This document shows positions 9,527 through 19,297 of a DNA stretch of 64,000 nucleotides, in pieces. The DNA comes from Shewanella cutis (lineage in GTDB: Bacteria > Pseudomonadota > Gammaproteobacteria > Enterobacterales > Shewanellaceae). The stretch is taken from positions 124,001-188,000 of the forward strand of contig NZ_JACSDI010000002.1 of NCBI RefSeq assembly GCF_022410515.1, written 5' to 3'. A model generated the notes under the pieces. That model saw only the letters and a program-made list of their open reading frames with translations, made no database searches and had not been told where the DNA came from. Within the stretch, counting starts at the first letter, position 1; each line of letters begins with the position of its first letter. Both the position numbers and the translations under genes were made by a program.

Positions 9527-10055
9527 GATAGTAGCCCACCCCTCCCAATTTCAGTGATAAAGCAGCATCCCTGATAGTCTTTAGATTCACCCCAGGAATA
9601 GCGATATCCATTGCCATGCCTTGCATATGATAACTTTTTTTGGCAACCCCACCGCTCTTGCCTGCCAACATCGCATTGGTTTTTGGGGAACGATAACCAG
9701 AAATCACATGGATCTCTTTATCGGTATTTAACGTTGACTTAAGGGTGTAGAGCAAATCGAATAAACGTTTATCCATGGGGGCTGCAACATTTTGGCGGTG
9801 ATCTCGCAGTAAATGGCTAAAATCGGCCAACACTTCACTCTGGTAATGGCCGTCAACCCAGTAGCTACCGTTGTTATATTCACCTGTATGGCGATTGAAA
9901 AGGCTGAGTTCACGCACACCTTTAGTAGAACGGCTAGCTATCGCTTTAGAAGGAATTAAGGAACACAATGCCACACCACCGAGGCCTAATAACAACTGCC
10001 TACGGGCAGGACAAAGTAAGGTCACATCATCACCATTTGTTCTTTTTTTGGACAC
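9477..10055 (-). CDS. Tat-exported murein endopeptidase, YcbK/MepK-like (DUF882, M15-type)
   Basis: 192 residues. The N-terminus contains a twin-arginine signal (RRQLLLGLGGVALCSL), followed by a domain with the zinc-binding pattern of the MepK/DUF882 family: HVISGYRSPKTNAML, SYHMQGMAMDIAIPG (His and Asp ligands) and a final FVHVDCGPVRHW (His ligand). Members cut D,D- and L,D-cross-links in peptidoglycan. The gene sits just downstream of, and in the same direction as, an L,D-transpeptidase gene, the ycbB-ycbK order known in Escherichia coli, so cross-link making and cutting enzymes are probably co-expressed. Confidence 0.9.
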   Translation of the reverse strand: MSKKRTNGDDVTLLCPARRQLLLGLGGVALCSLIPSKAIASRSTKGVRELSLFNRHTGEYNNGSYWVDGHYQSEVLADFSHLLRDHRQNVAAPMDKRLFDLLYTLKSTLNTDKEIHVISGYRSPKTNAMLAGKSGGVAKKSYHMQGMAMDIAIPGVNLKTIRDAALSLKLGGVGYYPKSGFVHVDCGPVRHW

Positions 10056-10148
10056 TAAGAACGCAAATTATATTGAATTGCCATCCAGATCAAGTCTTCA
10101 TCGACAAGCAAAATATTGGATTGCAAAATACTGTAATAGTTCAATCAA

Positions 10149-11651
10149 TTAGAGAGTGTTAAAAATCGTTGCAGAAACCGCATGACTCAGCTCACTCTCT
10201 TGCTGATAAATATCATTGCGATATTGCACTTGCCCTGCATCATCGAGCCATACCGTCCAATAAACCACAAATACGGGCAATTTATCGGACAAAGCAAACC
10301 ATTGGGATTGAGTGGTATCAGTATGCAATTTATCCCAAAGACGTTGATCTTTGACTAAGTGGGTCTTAAACCACAGGGCTAATTCCTCAACATTCTCGAC
10401 CCTAATACAGCCCGATGATAACGCTCTGTTAGCCTTTTTAAAGAGACTTGGTTCAGAAGTTCCGTGCAAATACACACTAAAACTATTGTCGAAATGAAAT
10501 TTATAGCGGCCTAAAGCATTTTTGGGTCCAGGCCGTTGCACCAACTGATAAGGAAAATGTGATGAGGCGAGTGCTTGCCATTCATCTGCAGAGTGCTCGG
10601 CTTGTTGACCGTCATAAGCATAAACATCAAATTCACGTTCCGTGAGGTAATATCCATCTTGGCGAATATGCGGCAAAATATCACGTTTGATAATCGTGCG
10701 TGGCACTCGCCACTCAGGGTTCATTACAACACTGGAAATTTGGCTAGCTAACAAGGGCGTTGGACGCGATGCTTTACCGACAATAACCTTAGAGCGTAAA
10801 GCCACCTTCCCATCTTCAATTAGTTTGAGCTCAAAAGCAGGAATATTGACGAGTAGATAACGTGCGGGTAACTGAGCTGTAAAAATCGACTGTCTAAGCA
10901 CATTTCTCGCCAGCAACTTAGCTCTGGCTCGCGGGGATTGGTTAAGCCAGAAAAGGGTTTGCTTACCTATCACACCATCGGCGAGTAAGCCGTGTTGCTG
11001 CTGGAATAGCTTAATGGCAGTGACCAGCTCATCACCATAAAGCATACCATTATTCGCCTCTACCGATGGTTCCATACGGAGTTCATTTGGCAGAAATCCC
11101 AATACAAATAACCGCCGAGCGATGGGCGAGATCAATGGGCTTTGCTGCCCTGGACTGAGTTTCTCCTCTAGTATTAACGACTCCCATGAAGTCAAATCTT
11201 CTAACTGCATCAGTTGATACAGCGTCAAGCTCACGGCATGGTAATAGCTAGATTGCTGAGTAAATATCTGACTAATACAAGGTTCAACACATTCCGCTTG
11301 TTGATCGAGGTAATGCCAATAGCGCACAAGTTGTTGGCGCATTTTTATGAGTTCAGTTTGCTCATCGAGATTTACGTGCTTATGTTGCCATTGCCTGAGT
11401 TTTTGATAATTAGCACTAAATACGGGGCTAACGTCTGCAAGATCAAGCAACAATGTGTGATCAAGGAGTTCTTCAATCGAAATGTCTGGCTCAAAAGCAA
11501 GATTAGGTCGATCAGTTGGCTCCACCGCTTGCAGTTCGATAGAAACCAATATAAATGCCATCAGTAATGCTGTTAACCACCACAGCCTTTGCGACATTTT
11601 CCGGCAAGGTCCTAAGGTGTAGGATAGTGTTAATCGAGTTACAGGCACCAT
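10149..11651 (-). CDS. L,D-transpeptidase, YcbB/LdtD family
   Basis: 500 residues from the ATG at 11651, chosen because AGGGGG lies 7 bases ahead; the longer frame to 11756 would begin inside the opgH terminator. A signal segment (WWLTALLMAFILVSIELQA) is followed by a helical region, a peptidoglycan-binding domain (LFQQQHGLLADGVIGKQTL) and a YkuD catalytic domain with VYLHGTSEPSLFKKANRALS and SSGCIRVEN; the Cys is the nucleophile. YcbB-type enzymes make 3-3 meso-diaminopimelate cross-links and give resistance to many beta-lactams. A start at the internal ATG (11597) is the alternative and would shorten the signal peptide n-region. Confidence 0.92.
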   Translation of the reverse strand: MVPVTRLTLSYTLGPCRKMSQRLWWLTALLMAFILVSIELQAVEPTDRPNLAFEPDISIEELLDHTLLLDLADVSPVFSANYQKLRQWQHKHVNLDEQTELIKMRQQLVRYWHYLDQQAECVEPCISQIFTQQSSYYHAVSLTLYQLMQLEDLTSWESLILEEKLSPGQQSPLISPIARRLFVLGFLPNELRMEPSVEANNGMLYGDELVTAIKLFQQQHGLLADGVIGKQTLFWLNQSPRARAKLLARNVLRQSIFTAQLPARYLLVNIPAFELKLIEDGKVALRSKVIVGKASRPTPLLASQISSVVMNPEWRVPRTIIKRDILPHIRQDGYYLTEREFDVYAYDGQQAEHSADEWQALASSHFPYQLVQRPGPKNALGRYKFHFDNSFSVYLHGTSEPSLFKKANRALSSGCIRVENVEELALWFKTHLVKDQRLWDKLHTDTTQSQWFALSDKLPVFVVYWTVWLDDAGQVQYRNDIYQQESELSHAVSATIFNTL

Positions 11652-11746
11652 AAACGTCCCCCTGTTACAACAGCAACTTACGTCTGTATTAAGATTACTA
11701 TAGCTGAAGCGACTAACGAATTGCAGACGATTATCTGCCAAAAACA

Positions 11747-11778
11747 AAAATGCCACTGATGATTATCAATGGCATTTT
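11747..11778 (-). terminator. Intrinsic terminator of opgGH
   Basis: Inverted arms AAAATGCCA and TGGCATTTT with inner TGAT/ATCA pairing; on the minus strand it is followed by TTTTTGTTTTT. It sits 25 bases after the opgH stop. Confidence 0.85.
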
Positions 11779-11803
11779 GACTATTTAGCTCATTAGAAAG
11801 CGA

Positions 11804-13987
11804 TTAGCAGAAGGAGACAAGATCTTCTGGCACAAACTGCTCAGGTAGTTTTTGCAAACTCCGCAACATAAGTGGATTAGCTAACACCAACGCCATTTCC
11901 TGACGATTAAAGAGAGCCAAGGCACTTTGCTGACACTGTGCCTCGTGCACTTTAACATGCACAATGGCTTCAACCGGTTCAATCGGTGTACCTGCAGCCC
12001 GTAGTGGCTGTTTATCAACCATCGCTAAATGTAGCTCCATCAACGCAGGATCCTTCAGTAATTGCGCTAATGTCCAAGGCTGCTCAATATGCGACTGGTA
12101 AGCTGCTCGCGCTTCTTGTGCCCGAATACAAATAGGCGCAGGATTGCGTTCTTCTGGTGTGGCGAGGATCCCGATACGTTTGAAGAACTCACCAATCTTG
12201 ATAGAACCCGTCCAAGCCGAAATGGGCACCGCTAACCACAAACCAATCAACGCAGGACTCATCCACGCAAGTAAGGTTAACGAATCCAAAATCGCCGCAT
12301 AACCTAACATCACGCCAGCAAGCATATGCCAGCGATGCCGATAAATCAGGGTTAACCAAGGCATACTGCCATCATCACGGCGCTGCGGTGACCAACCACT
12401 GTCACGCCCCATCAGGATAGACATCACCGCACCGCAGTGGATGAACATCATGATTGGCGCGATCAGCGCAGAAAGGATCACCTCAAACAGCACACTGAAC
12501 ATGGCTTTAATGCGTCCACCCACACTGCGGGCAAATTTGCCATCTTTCAACAGCAACAACACCCCAAAGATCTTCGGACCAAACAGCACCACCATGGTGA
12601 TATAGAACAATCTTAATGCCCTATCGGAGTCCATGATTGGCCAAGTAGGGAATAACGAGAATTGATCAGTAAAGTACTCAGGGCGGATAAAGTGTGCCTG
12701 CAGGGCGAGCATCAAACCCGTTAAAATCAATAACAACCAAAATGGCGAAGACAAATACGCCATAATCCCGGTCATTAAGTGCAGACGGCTGATCCAGTGT
12801 AATCCTTTGGTTGGCAGAATGCGTGAATGCTGTAAGTTACCCTGACACCAACGGCGATCGCGAACGGCTAAGTCGACAATCGATGGAGGGCATTCCTCAT
12901 AAGAGCCGGGTAAGTCGTATGCAATGACGACACTCCAACCCGCACGGCGGATAAGGGCAGCTTCGACAAAGTCATGGCTTAGAATGTGCCCACCAAAAGG
13001 TGGTTTACCCTTAAGGTTGGGCAATCCTGCCGCGCCCATAAAGGCTTCGGTGCGGATAATGGCATTATGCCCCCAGAAGTTACCTTCTTTTTGTACCCAC
13101 CATCCTAGTCCAGTTCCAATCACTGGCCCATAAATACGCGCAGCAAACTGCTGCAAACGCGCCATTAAGGTAGTGCCATTGATGAGTGATGGAATAGTTT
13201 GAATGAGTCCAGCATCAGGATCGGCTTGCATCCGCTGCGCTAAGCCAGTGATGGTTGATGACTCCATCAAACTGTCAGCATCGAGTACTAATAGGTGATC
13301 ATAACGCGAGCCCCAACGTCGGCAAAAGTCAGCCACGTTCCCTGCTTTTCGTGCGACGTTTTTACGACGGCGACGATAATAAACACGCGAATGTTTATGA
13401 GTTTCTTGGCGAAGAACCAAAAATGCCTGCTCTTCTAACAGAGCGATTTCGGGATCTGTAGTATCGCTTAAGATAAACCAATCAAACGCATGTCCATGAC
13501 CCGTTTGCGATAATGCCTCAGCCATAACTGAAACCGCCGAAAACACCCTGTCGGGGGATTCATTATAGGTCGGCATTAAAATTGCGGTGCGAGTATGCAA
13601 CTCCGTTTGCGCAAGCTCGTTTGGCTTAGGCTTTTTCAGCAGAAGTAAAAAACCAGCTATCCCACTACAAAACGCGAGTGCAATCCAGCAGAAGTTAATC
13701 GCAAACAACGCCAACATCAGATATTCGAGTGGGGTAATACCACCTATACTGAATACAGCGCCCATTTCATAGATAGCAAAGGACGATAGCAACAAAGCGC
13801 CACCGACCACAAAAAACCGCCGGGAAGTCCGTGAACGAACACCGTTTGCCACAGTGCTGCGCCGAGGGAATCCTTCTGGCATTTGGCTTAAACTTTGGGG
13901 CTCCATAGGGCCAGGCCTTTCATTAGGCATGGCACTACCACCCACGAGCACTTCAGTATCAAGTACCGAATTCTCGGATACAGTCAT
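11804..13987 (-). CDS. opgH: OpgH, osmoregulated periplasmic glucan glucosyltransferase
   Basis: 727 residues from the ATG with GGAGC nine bases upstream; another ATG six codons earlier (14005) has AAGG too close to it. It is an inner-membrane family 2 glycosyltransferase that builds beta-1,2-linked glucan from UDP-glucose and exports it. Visible are two N-terminal membrane helices ([19 protein letters not shown] and the [15 protein letters not shown] stretch), [13 protein letters not shown] at the start of the GT domain, LVLDADSLM with the DxD-like metal site, [16 protein letters not shown], the RDRRWCQGN (QxxRW-like) motif, then several more membrane helices. It directly follows opgG with about 23 bases between stop and chosen start. 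Confidence 0.96.
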   Translation of the reverse strand: MTVSENSVLDTEVLVGGSAMPNERPGPMEPQSLSQMPEGFPRRSTVANGVRSRTSRRFFVVGGALLLSSFAIYEMGAVFSIGGITPLEYLMLALFAINFCWIALAFCSGIAGFLLLLKKPKPNELAQTELHTRTAILMPTYNESPDRVFSAVSVMAEALSQTGHGHAFDWFILSDTTDPEIALLEEQAFLVLRQETHKHSRVYYRRRRKNVARKAGNVADFCRRWGSRYDHLLVLDADSLMESSTITGLAQRMQADPDAGLIQTIPSLINGTTLMARLQQFAARIYGPVIGTGLGWWVQKEGNFWGHNAIIRTEAFMGAAGLPNLKGKPPFGGHILSHDFVEAALIRRAGWSVVIAYDLPGSYEECPPSIVDLAVRDRRWCQGNLQHSRILPTKGLHWISRLHLMTGIMAYLSSPFWLLLILTGLMLALQAHFIRPEYFTDQFSLFPTWPIMDSDRALRLFYITMVVLFGPKIFGVLLLLKDGKFARSVGGRIKAMFSVLFEVILSALIAPIMMFIHCGAVMSILMGRDSGWSPQRRDDGSMPWLTLIYRHRWHMLAGVMLGYAAILDSLTLLAWMSPALIGLWLAVPISAWTGSIKIGEFFKRIGILATPEERNPAPICIRAQEARAAYQSHIEQPWTLAQLLKDPALMELHLAMVDKQPLRAAGTPIEPVEAIVHVKVHEAQCQQSALALFNRQEMALVLANPLMLRSLQKLPEQFVPEDLVSFC

Positions 13988-14010
13988 ATTATATTGCTCC
14001 GTCATGGACC

Positions 14011-15648
14011 TTAAAGCGTCCAGCGATAGAGCCAGGTTTCAACCTGACGCGGTGTAGAGAACTTGAGTTCAGCACGTAATTCGATAAGGTCTTTATCTTC
14101 CGGCTCTAACTCAAACGCGAGGCGATAACCATTGTTTGCCGCATTACGTGCGATCACCACATTTGAAATCACCCCACCGGAAGATTCAACCTTCGCCAGA
14201 GGTAATTCATCTGGCATAGTGCCATTGAGATGATAATCAACAACAAACAAACGTCTTGGGGTCGCTTTCGCAATGTCTGCACGCCCACTTGCGGTGCGAC
14301 TCACCACGACAGAATTGGTTTTCGCTACTGGTTCATCGCCCCAGCTCATGCGGTAAGCAAAGTGATATTCGCTACCAGCAGGAATAGGCTGACGCGGCTT
14401 CCAGAAGCTCACAATGTTATCATGAATTTCTGATTCTGTTGGAATTTCTGTCAGAACAACTGCACCTTGTCCCCAGTTGCCCACAGGTTCAATCCATAAA
14501 CTTGGACGACGTTCATACTGTGCTTCAAGGTCTTGGTAAGAGGCATAGTTGCGCTCACGCTGGATAAGACCAAAACCCTGCGGAGAGTTGTCAGAAAACG
14601 CACTCACCTGCAATTGACGTGGGTTTGCCAGCGGACGCCATAGGTGTTCACCACGGCCATTGAACATTAATAAACCATCAGAATCATGGACTTCAGGTCT
14701 AAAATCATCGGTATCGTGGCGGCCATTAAGCGAATGTAGGAACATACTCGTACTTGGCGCTAAACCAACTTTACTCAGCTCTACACGGGGAAATAGCGTC
14801 GCTTCAACGTCGATTTGAGTGTTATCACCAGGGCGAACAGAGAAACGATATGCACCCGCTACACTTGGGCTATCGAGCAATGCATGCACCACAATAAGGT
14901 TACTGTCGTAGGATGGACGTTCTACCCAAAAAGCACGGAAAATCGGAAACTCTTCACCTTCAGGATCAGCGGTTTTTAATGCCAAACCACGGGCAGACAA
15001 ACCATAGGCGTTACCTTTACCTAAAGCGCGGAAATAACTCGCCCCTTGGAACACCATCAACTCGTCAAAAACGCCATTGGTATTTAACTGGTTATGAATA
15101 CGAAATCCTGAGTAGCCAATGTCATCATTGGGCAAGGCCTGAGATATCACCTCTCCTGCTGTGAAATACTTAGGTTCATAAGCTAAGTGGGTCGCTTGGT
15201 TTGCTTCCACAATGGCAATTTCAATTAAATCTTGGAAGTAAAACCCACGGTGAAACATTTGCATTTGAAATGGCAAACCTTGATCGCGCCAAATTGACGA
15301 AACAGGGTTAAAACGGATATCGCGGTATTCATCATAGGTTAGCTTAGCAAGACCCGCTGGCATAGGGTCCTTTAAAACCACGTAGGGTTTAGAAGCCAGT
15401 TTACGCGCCAATTTCACCACTGAGTCACCATCAAAGGTGCCTGTTTTGGTGAATCTCACTTGAGTTTTATTTGCAGACTGAGCCGTTGCCTTTGGCGGAC
15501 TGACCACAGGAGTAGCAGGTTTGTTCTCAGCAGGCTTTGACTCATCAGCAAACGCAGTGCCCGACAGCGCAAATGCCGCGCTAAGAGCCAGTGAGCAAAT
15601 GAGTGAAGAAGAAGGTTTAAACGATTGGCAACGCAACAAGCTAACCAT
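14011..15648 (-). CDS. opgG: OpgG, periplasmic glucan biosynthesis protein
   Basis: 545 residues with a signal peptide ([20 protein letters not shown], cut before DES). After a Lys/Pro-rich linker the OpgG/MdoG beta-sandwich begins around residue 65 with [32 protein letters not shown] and RDTDDF-like segments of the family are present. OpgG works in the periplasm on the nascent glucan backbone. It precedes opgH on the same strand and shares its terminator, so the two form an operon whose promoter must lie in the AT-rich gap to 16059. No clear ribosome binding site precedes the chosen ATG. Confidence 0.95.
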   Translation of the reverse strand: MVSLLRCQSFKPSSSLICSLALSAAFALSGTAFADESKPAENKPATPVVSPPKATAQSANKTQVRFTKTGTFDGDSVVKLARKLASKPYVVLKDPMPAGLAKLTYDEYRDIRFNPVSSIWRDQGLPFQMQMFHRGFYFQDLIEIAIVEANQATHLAYEPKYFTAGEVISQALPNDDIGYSGFRIHNQLNTNGVFDELMVFQGASYFRALGKGNAYGLSARGLALKTADPEGEEFPIFRAFWVERPSYDSNLIVVHALLDSPSVAGAYRFSVRPGDNTQIDVEATLFPRVELSKVGLAPSTSMFLHSLNGRHDTDDFRPEVHDSDGLLMFNGRGEHLWRPLANPRQLQVSAFSDNSPQGFGLIQRERNYASYQDLEAQYERRPSLWIEPVGNWGQGAVVLTEIPTESEIHDNIVSFWKPRQPIPAGSEYHFAYRMSWGDEPVAKTNSVVVSRTASGRADIAKATPRRLFVVDYHLNGTMPDELPLAKVESSGGVISNVVIARNAANNGYRLAFELEPEDKDLIELRAELKFSTPRQVETWLYRWTL

Positions 15649-16059
15649 AGAATAGGTAACCTAAAAATAATCTAAGAAATCAGTGTTTTTTATATGTACA
15701 GTGAAATTTTTTTACCGCTGTTTGAACGAAAAAAAACACATACTGTTACATATCGCGAAAGATATCAGAAGGAGTTAAAAACTCATAAATAAAGATGCAG
15801 TTAACTCCCTTTGCCCGATACTATTTAGCAATATACTTATATCAATTAAGAATATCAAATTTGATTTAACATACCATATTGATCTTTAAAAGTAACAAAT
15901 GCTAATAAAGTGCTGCCAAGTTCGCAGATTGAACACATATTTAGTGAGTTTTTCAGCCTGACCATCGCCAATAATCTTAGGTGATAGCCGCCAATATGCG
16001 AGCCTGTTAACGTAAAAATTTGATGATATAAAACACTTAACTCACCTGCCTATGCGGCG
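15649..16059. other. AT-rich gap upstream of opgG and downstream of the histidine kinase gene
   Basis: 411 bases without a gene. It must hold the opgGH promoter. A small inverted repeat ATATC-GCGAAA-GATAT lies at 15750-15765; I cannot name its binding protein. A 24-codon plus-strand frame near 15795 lacks a well spaced ribosome binding site. Confidence 0.5.
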
Positions 16060-17490
16060 CTATTGTGGCAAAAACAACGTGACAACTAAGCCAGCCTGTT
16101 CACGGGAAGCAATTGTCAATTGGCCTTGGTGTAAACCAATAATATGATGGCAAATAGAGAGTCCTAATCCCGCCCCTATCCCTTCATTTTCATTCACTCG
16201 ATAGAAACGTTCGGTTGCACTGGCGATTTGTTCGCTTGTCATCCCTTGACCACGGTCAGAAATTTTTATCTCAACTCCTGTAGCGACTTTGACTGCACTG
16301 ATGCTGATCTCGGTTTCTATTGGGCTATATTTACAGGCATTTTCAATAATATTTTTCAAGACCACCAACAAATAAAATCGGTCACATTTAAGGATTAATC
16401 CCGCATCCACATCAATATTCCATTCATATTCAGTGATCAGAGGCATGAGTTGATTGAGCGCATCCTCAACCATAGGCAACAAGGCATAGGATTGTACATT
16501 CAATTCAGCAATAGAATCGACACGGGCAAGCAGGAGTAATTGTTCAACGGTATGACTCATATGCTTAACACCCGCATCAATCGCCGCGAGGTGGATATGC
16601 TGGGCAGGATCATCTCCGACTAATCCCTCTAAACCCTGTTGATGTAACTTAATCACAGATAATGGCGTTTTTAGCTCATGGGCGGCGTCGGCGCTGAAGC
16701 GGCGCTCTCTGGCAATAAAACGTGCAATACTGCTGATATACTGATTGAGCGCCCGTCGCACTGGCACTAACTCCTTAGGTAACGACATGGCTAACGGCGT
16801 GAGATCGTTAGGCGAGCGTGCCATTAATTCGCGTTCGAAGGTTTTTAGCGGACGAAACAAAATATAAAACAGTAAGCTGACGATAAGCAGGGTTAACGGT
16901 ACCACTATTAGTGGCACGATTACCGCATTTTGCATGATTTGTGAAACCAACTCTTGACGAACTTCATCTTGCTGGGCCGTGATTATCCACACTTTATGCT
17001 TGGCAGAAAAAAAGCTAAACACATGCCACAACTCACCTTCAAAGACTCTTTTACTGTAGCCCTGTTCAAATTTGGTAAGAGGTTCACGCTCAATGTTGTC
17101 AGAAAATACCAGCGCCTGCCCGGTTTCACTCCAGATCTGAAACGCCAATTTATGTTCATAGGCAAGCTTAAGCGCGTCAGCTTTTTCAGCAAAACTACTG
17201 ACTTGGCTATCTGGGACATGGAGAACTTGAGGCTGTGTTTGGGGATGCTTAAAATCCGCTTCATCATGGTAAAACAACTCTAGCATTTTGGCTGTTTGCA
17301 GCATTTGAGCATCAAACAATTCTTCAATTTGGTGCTTAGCATCTCGGGTGCTTAACCAGCTTGAAATCCCTACAGATAATGAAATACCTGAGAGCATTAG
17401 TAAGGTTAATAACAAACGTAAAGAATACACATCCAGCACCTTGAGTCGATTCACCCTGTTATCCCCGTTGTTAATGGTGAGTGTAAACAT
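16060..17490 (-). CDS. Two-component sensor histidine kinase (QseC/PmrB type)
   Basis: 476 residues. Membrane helix 1 at about 20-42, a periplasmic sensor region, helix 2 at about 190-210, then HAMP-like and catalytic modules. The phosphoacceptor box is RRFSADAAHELKTPLSVIKLH-like with His in AHELKTP; the ATP-binding boxes are NIIENACKYSP, SDRGQGMTSEQ and GAGLGLSICHHI. It autophosphorylates on His and passes the phosphate to the response regulator encoded just before it. A GTG at 17454 with GGGGA upstream is a plausible alternative start. Being last in the six-gene run with the flavin-transferase and thioredoxin genes suggests it senses an envelope signal tied to them. Confidence 0.92.
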   Translation of the reverse strand: MFTLTINNGDNRVNRLKVLDVYSLRLLLTLLMLSGISLSVGISSWLSTRDAKHQIEELFDAQMLQTAKMLELFYHDEADFKHPQTQPQVLHVPDSQVSSFAEKADALKLAYEHKLAFQIWSETGQALVFSDNIEREPLTKFEQGYSKRVFEGELWHVFSFFSAKHKVWIITAQQDEVRQELVSQIMQNAVIVPLIVVPLTLLIVSLLFYILFRPLKTFERELMARSPNDLTPLAMSLPKELVPVRRALNQYISSIARFIARERRFSADAAHELKTPLSVIKLHQQGLEGLVGDDPAQHIHLAAIDAGVKHMSHTVEQLLLLARVDSIAELNVQSYALLPMVEDALNQLMPLITEYEWNIDVDAGLILKCDRFYLLVVLKNIIENACKYSPIETEISISAVKVATGVEIKISDRGQGMTSEQIASATERFYRVNENEGIGAGLGLSICHHIIGLHQGQLTIASREQAGLVVTLFLPQ

Positions 17491-17569
17491 GCCCTAAAAG
17501 GCTGTTACTAAATACCGATATACGTTAGGTTTGTCACTTAAATCCTTACTCAAGTTGCCATAATGACGG

Positions 17570-18229
17570 CTAATTCACTTCCGTCAGGGTATAACCAATC
17601 CCGCGAACCGTCTTAATCAACTCATTGGCTAATTTCTTTCGTAAATGATGAATATGAACTTCGATTGAATTACTACCCACCTCATCCCAGCCATAGGTGA
17701 GTTGCTCTAACTGATTACGGGTTAACACTCGGCCTGCGGACTGAGCAAGTTCCAGTAATAGCTGAAACTCCCGTCGCGAGAGGGACACATTTTGCTCACG
17801 AAAAGTCACTTCTCGAGTGTTGAGATCGATACTTAATGCGCCAATATTTAAGCTGTTATGGTCAAGACCGAATTGACGGCGCACGATTGCTCTAATACGC
17901 GCGGCTAATTCACGCACATCGAAGGGTTTGCCTAAATAATCGTCGGCGCCAACATCGAGGCACTCTAATTTGGTATCAAAATCGGTATTCGCGGTCAGCA
18001 CTATGGTGGGAATAGATACCCCCTGCGATCGCCATGCTTTGAGGAGTTCTTTACCATTTCCGTCGGGAAGACCTAAATCGAGCACAATGGCGCTAAAAGT
18101 TTCATTTTTTATTCCCACCAACGCCTGATGATAACTACTTAAGTGATCAACCTGCATGCCCATTTTAGCAAGGCTTAGGCAAATTCCTTGCGCCAGCAAC
18201 TCATTATCTTCCACTAACATGATACGCAT
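17570..18229 (-). CDS. OmpR-family response regulator (QseB type)
   Basis: 219 residues. The receiver domain has the acidic pair in LVEDNE, the phosphoacceptor Asp51 in IVLDLGLPDGNG, Thr in VLTANTD and Lys in YLGKPFDV. The C-terminal half is a winged helix with LSRREFQLLLELA, RVLTRNQLEQLTYGWDE and VEVHIHHLRKKL-like segments. A transcription factor paired with the adjacent kinase. It begins about 9 bases after the ApbE stop, with AGGG eight bases before the ATG, so it is likely co-transcribed with the ApbE gene. Confidence 0.95.
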   Translation of the reverse strand: MRIMLVEDNELLAQGICLSLAKMGMQVDHLSSYHQALVGIKNETFSAIVLDLGLPDGNGKELLKAWRSQGVSIPTIVLTANTDFDTKLECLDVGADDYLGKPFDVRELAARIRAIVRRQFGLDHNSLNIGALSIDLNTREVTFREQNVSLSRREFQLLLELAQSAGRVLTRNQLEQLTYGWDEVGSNSIEVHIHHLRKKLANELIKTVRGIGYTLTEVN

Positions 18230-18238
18230 GATGATGCC

Positions 18239-19141
18239 CTATCGAAAAATACTAAACTGAACCGATTGCTTGGTTAAAAAGGCTTCAGCCTGCTCACCCT
18301 GCAACATCGCCATGGTGGCGAGCATCCCAGCGGTCACACAGTTTGGCCCAAGAACGGTCACCGACCGTGGAGCGCCACTCACGGGATATCCGGTTCGCGG
18401 GTCGACAATGTGCCCATAACGCCTACCATCAACCTCAATAAAGCGTCTTGTGTCACCACTTGTTGCTAAAGCACCTTGTGTGATGGCAAGCACTTTGGCG
18501 GCATGGTCAAGACGATTAGGATCTTCAATACCCACCTGCCATGGCACAGAATGCGCGACAGGACAGGCGATATCACCGCCAAAATTCACTAAGACCGAAA
18601 TCTTGGGATAGGACTCAGCCAGTTCATAGGCCACACTGTCGACCGCATATTCTTTTGCGATACCACCGAAATCGAGTTGCATACCAGCGGGGATTTTTAG
18701 CTCGCGAGAATTAAATTCAAGGCGCTCAAATCCTACTAAGGCCCTCGCCGCATCAATATCAACCTTTGCGGGCAGAATGGCGTCCTGAGTAAAACGCCAC
18801 ACTTGCATCAACGGGCAAGCCGAAATATCAAACAACCCACCACTTAACACAAAGCATTGTTTTTCAAAGGATAAAAGCTGCCAAGTTTCTTCATCAATAG
18901 CCACAGGCTTGCCTTGGGCATGGTTCAACTGCCATAGGTAATTACCCTCAATAAATCGGCTATATTTTTGCTCGATGCGATAGGCCTCACGAGCCGCCAT
19001 ATCGAGCATATCGTAAGCGGTGCTCTCATCATGGCTAGCAATCAATAATTCGCATGGGCTGGCCATAGCCCTAAATTCGCCCAAAAATCCCCAATCACGG
19101 CGCAGGAGTCGATATGGCGTGCTTGGAGAAAATGATGACAT
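18239..19141 (-). CDS. ApbE-family FAD:protein FMN transferase
   Basis: 300 residues. ApbE enzymes attach FMN covalently to Thr/Ser of target proteins using FAD and Mg2+. Motifs: GEFRAMASPCELLI at the start, LDFGGIAKEYAVDSVA (family LGGIAKGYA), VNFGGDI, and GHIVDPRTGYPVSGAPRSVTV with TAGMLATMAML at the metal/FAD site. No clear signal peptide or lipobox is visible, unlike many periplasmic ApbE proteins, so the compartment is uncertain. AGGA lies seven bases before the ATG. Between a DUF3570 gene and the two-component genes; no obvious D-x-x-T/S-G-A-T flavin target such as NqrC or RnfG is encoded in the window. Confidence 0.9.
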   Translation of the reverse strand: MSSFSPSTPYRLLRRDWGFLGEFRAMASPCELLIASHDESTAYDMLDMAAREAYRIEQKYSRFIEGNYLWQLNHAQGKPVAIDEETWQLLSFEKQCFVLSGGLFDISACPLMQVWRFTQDAILPAKVDIDAARALVGFERLEFNSRELKIPAGMQLDFGGIAKEYAVDSVAYELAESYPKISVLVNFGGDIACPVAHSVPWQVGIEDPNRLDHAAKVLAITQGALATSGDTRRFIEVDGRRYGHIVDPRTGYPVSGAPRSVTVLGPNCVTAGMLATMAMLQGEQAEAFLTKQSVQFSIFR

Positions 19142-19219
19142 ATCGCGTTCCTTATGGTGGTGCTTAATGTGGCTGCACCAATGACAGGTTTAAATGCAGT
19201 TCCTACATACAGGATACTG

Positions 19220-19246
19220 GAATTGGGCAGCTCAGTTGCCCAATTC
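19220..19246 (-). repeat. Intercistronic hairpin between the DUF3570 and apbE genes
   Basis: Perfect 10-base arms GAATTGGGCA / TGCCCAATTC around a 7-base loop. There is no T run after it on the minus strand, so it looks like an mRNA processing or stability hairpin and not a complete terminator. Confidence 0.65.
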
Positions 19247-19297
19247 CTAGCGTGCTAACTTGCAACGTTAACTTGTACTAATTAACACAGTTTACCT

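Noticed and set aside
11652..11756. Upstream extension of the L,D-transpeptidase
   Set aside because: It would begin inside the opgH terminator hairpin, and a strong AGGGGG lies before the later ATG.
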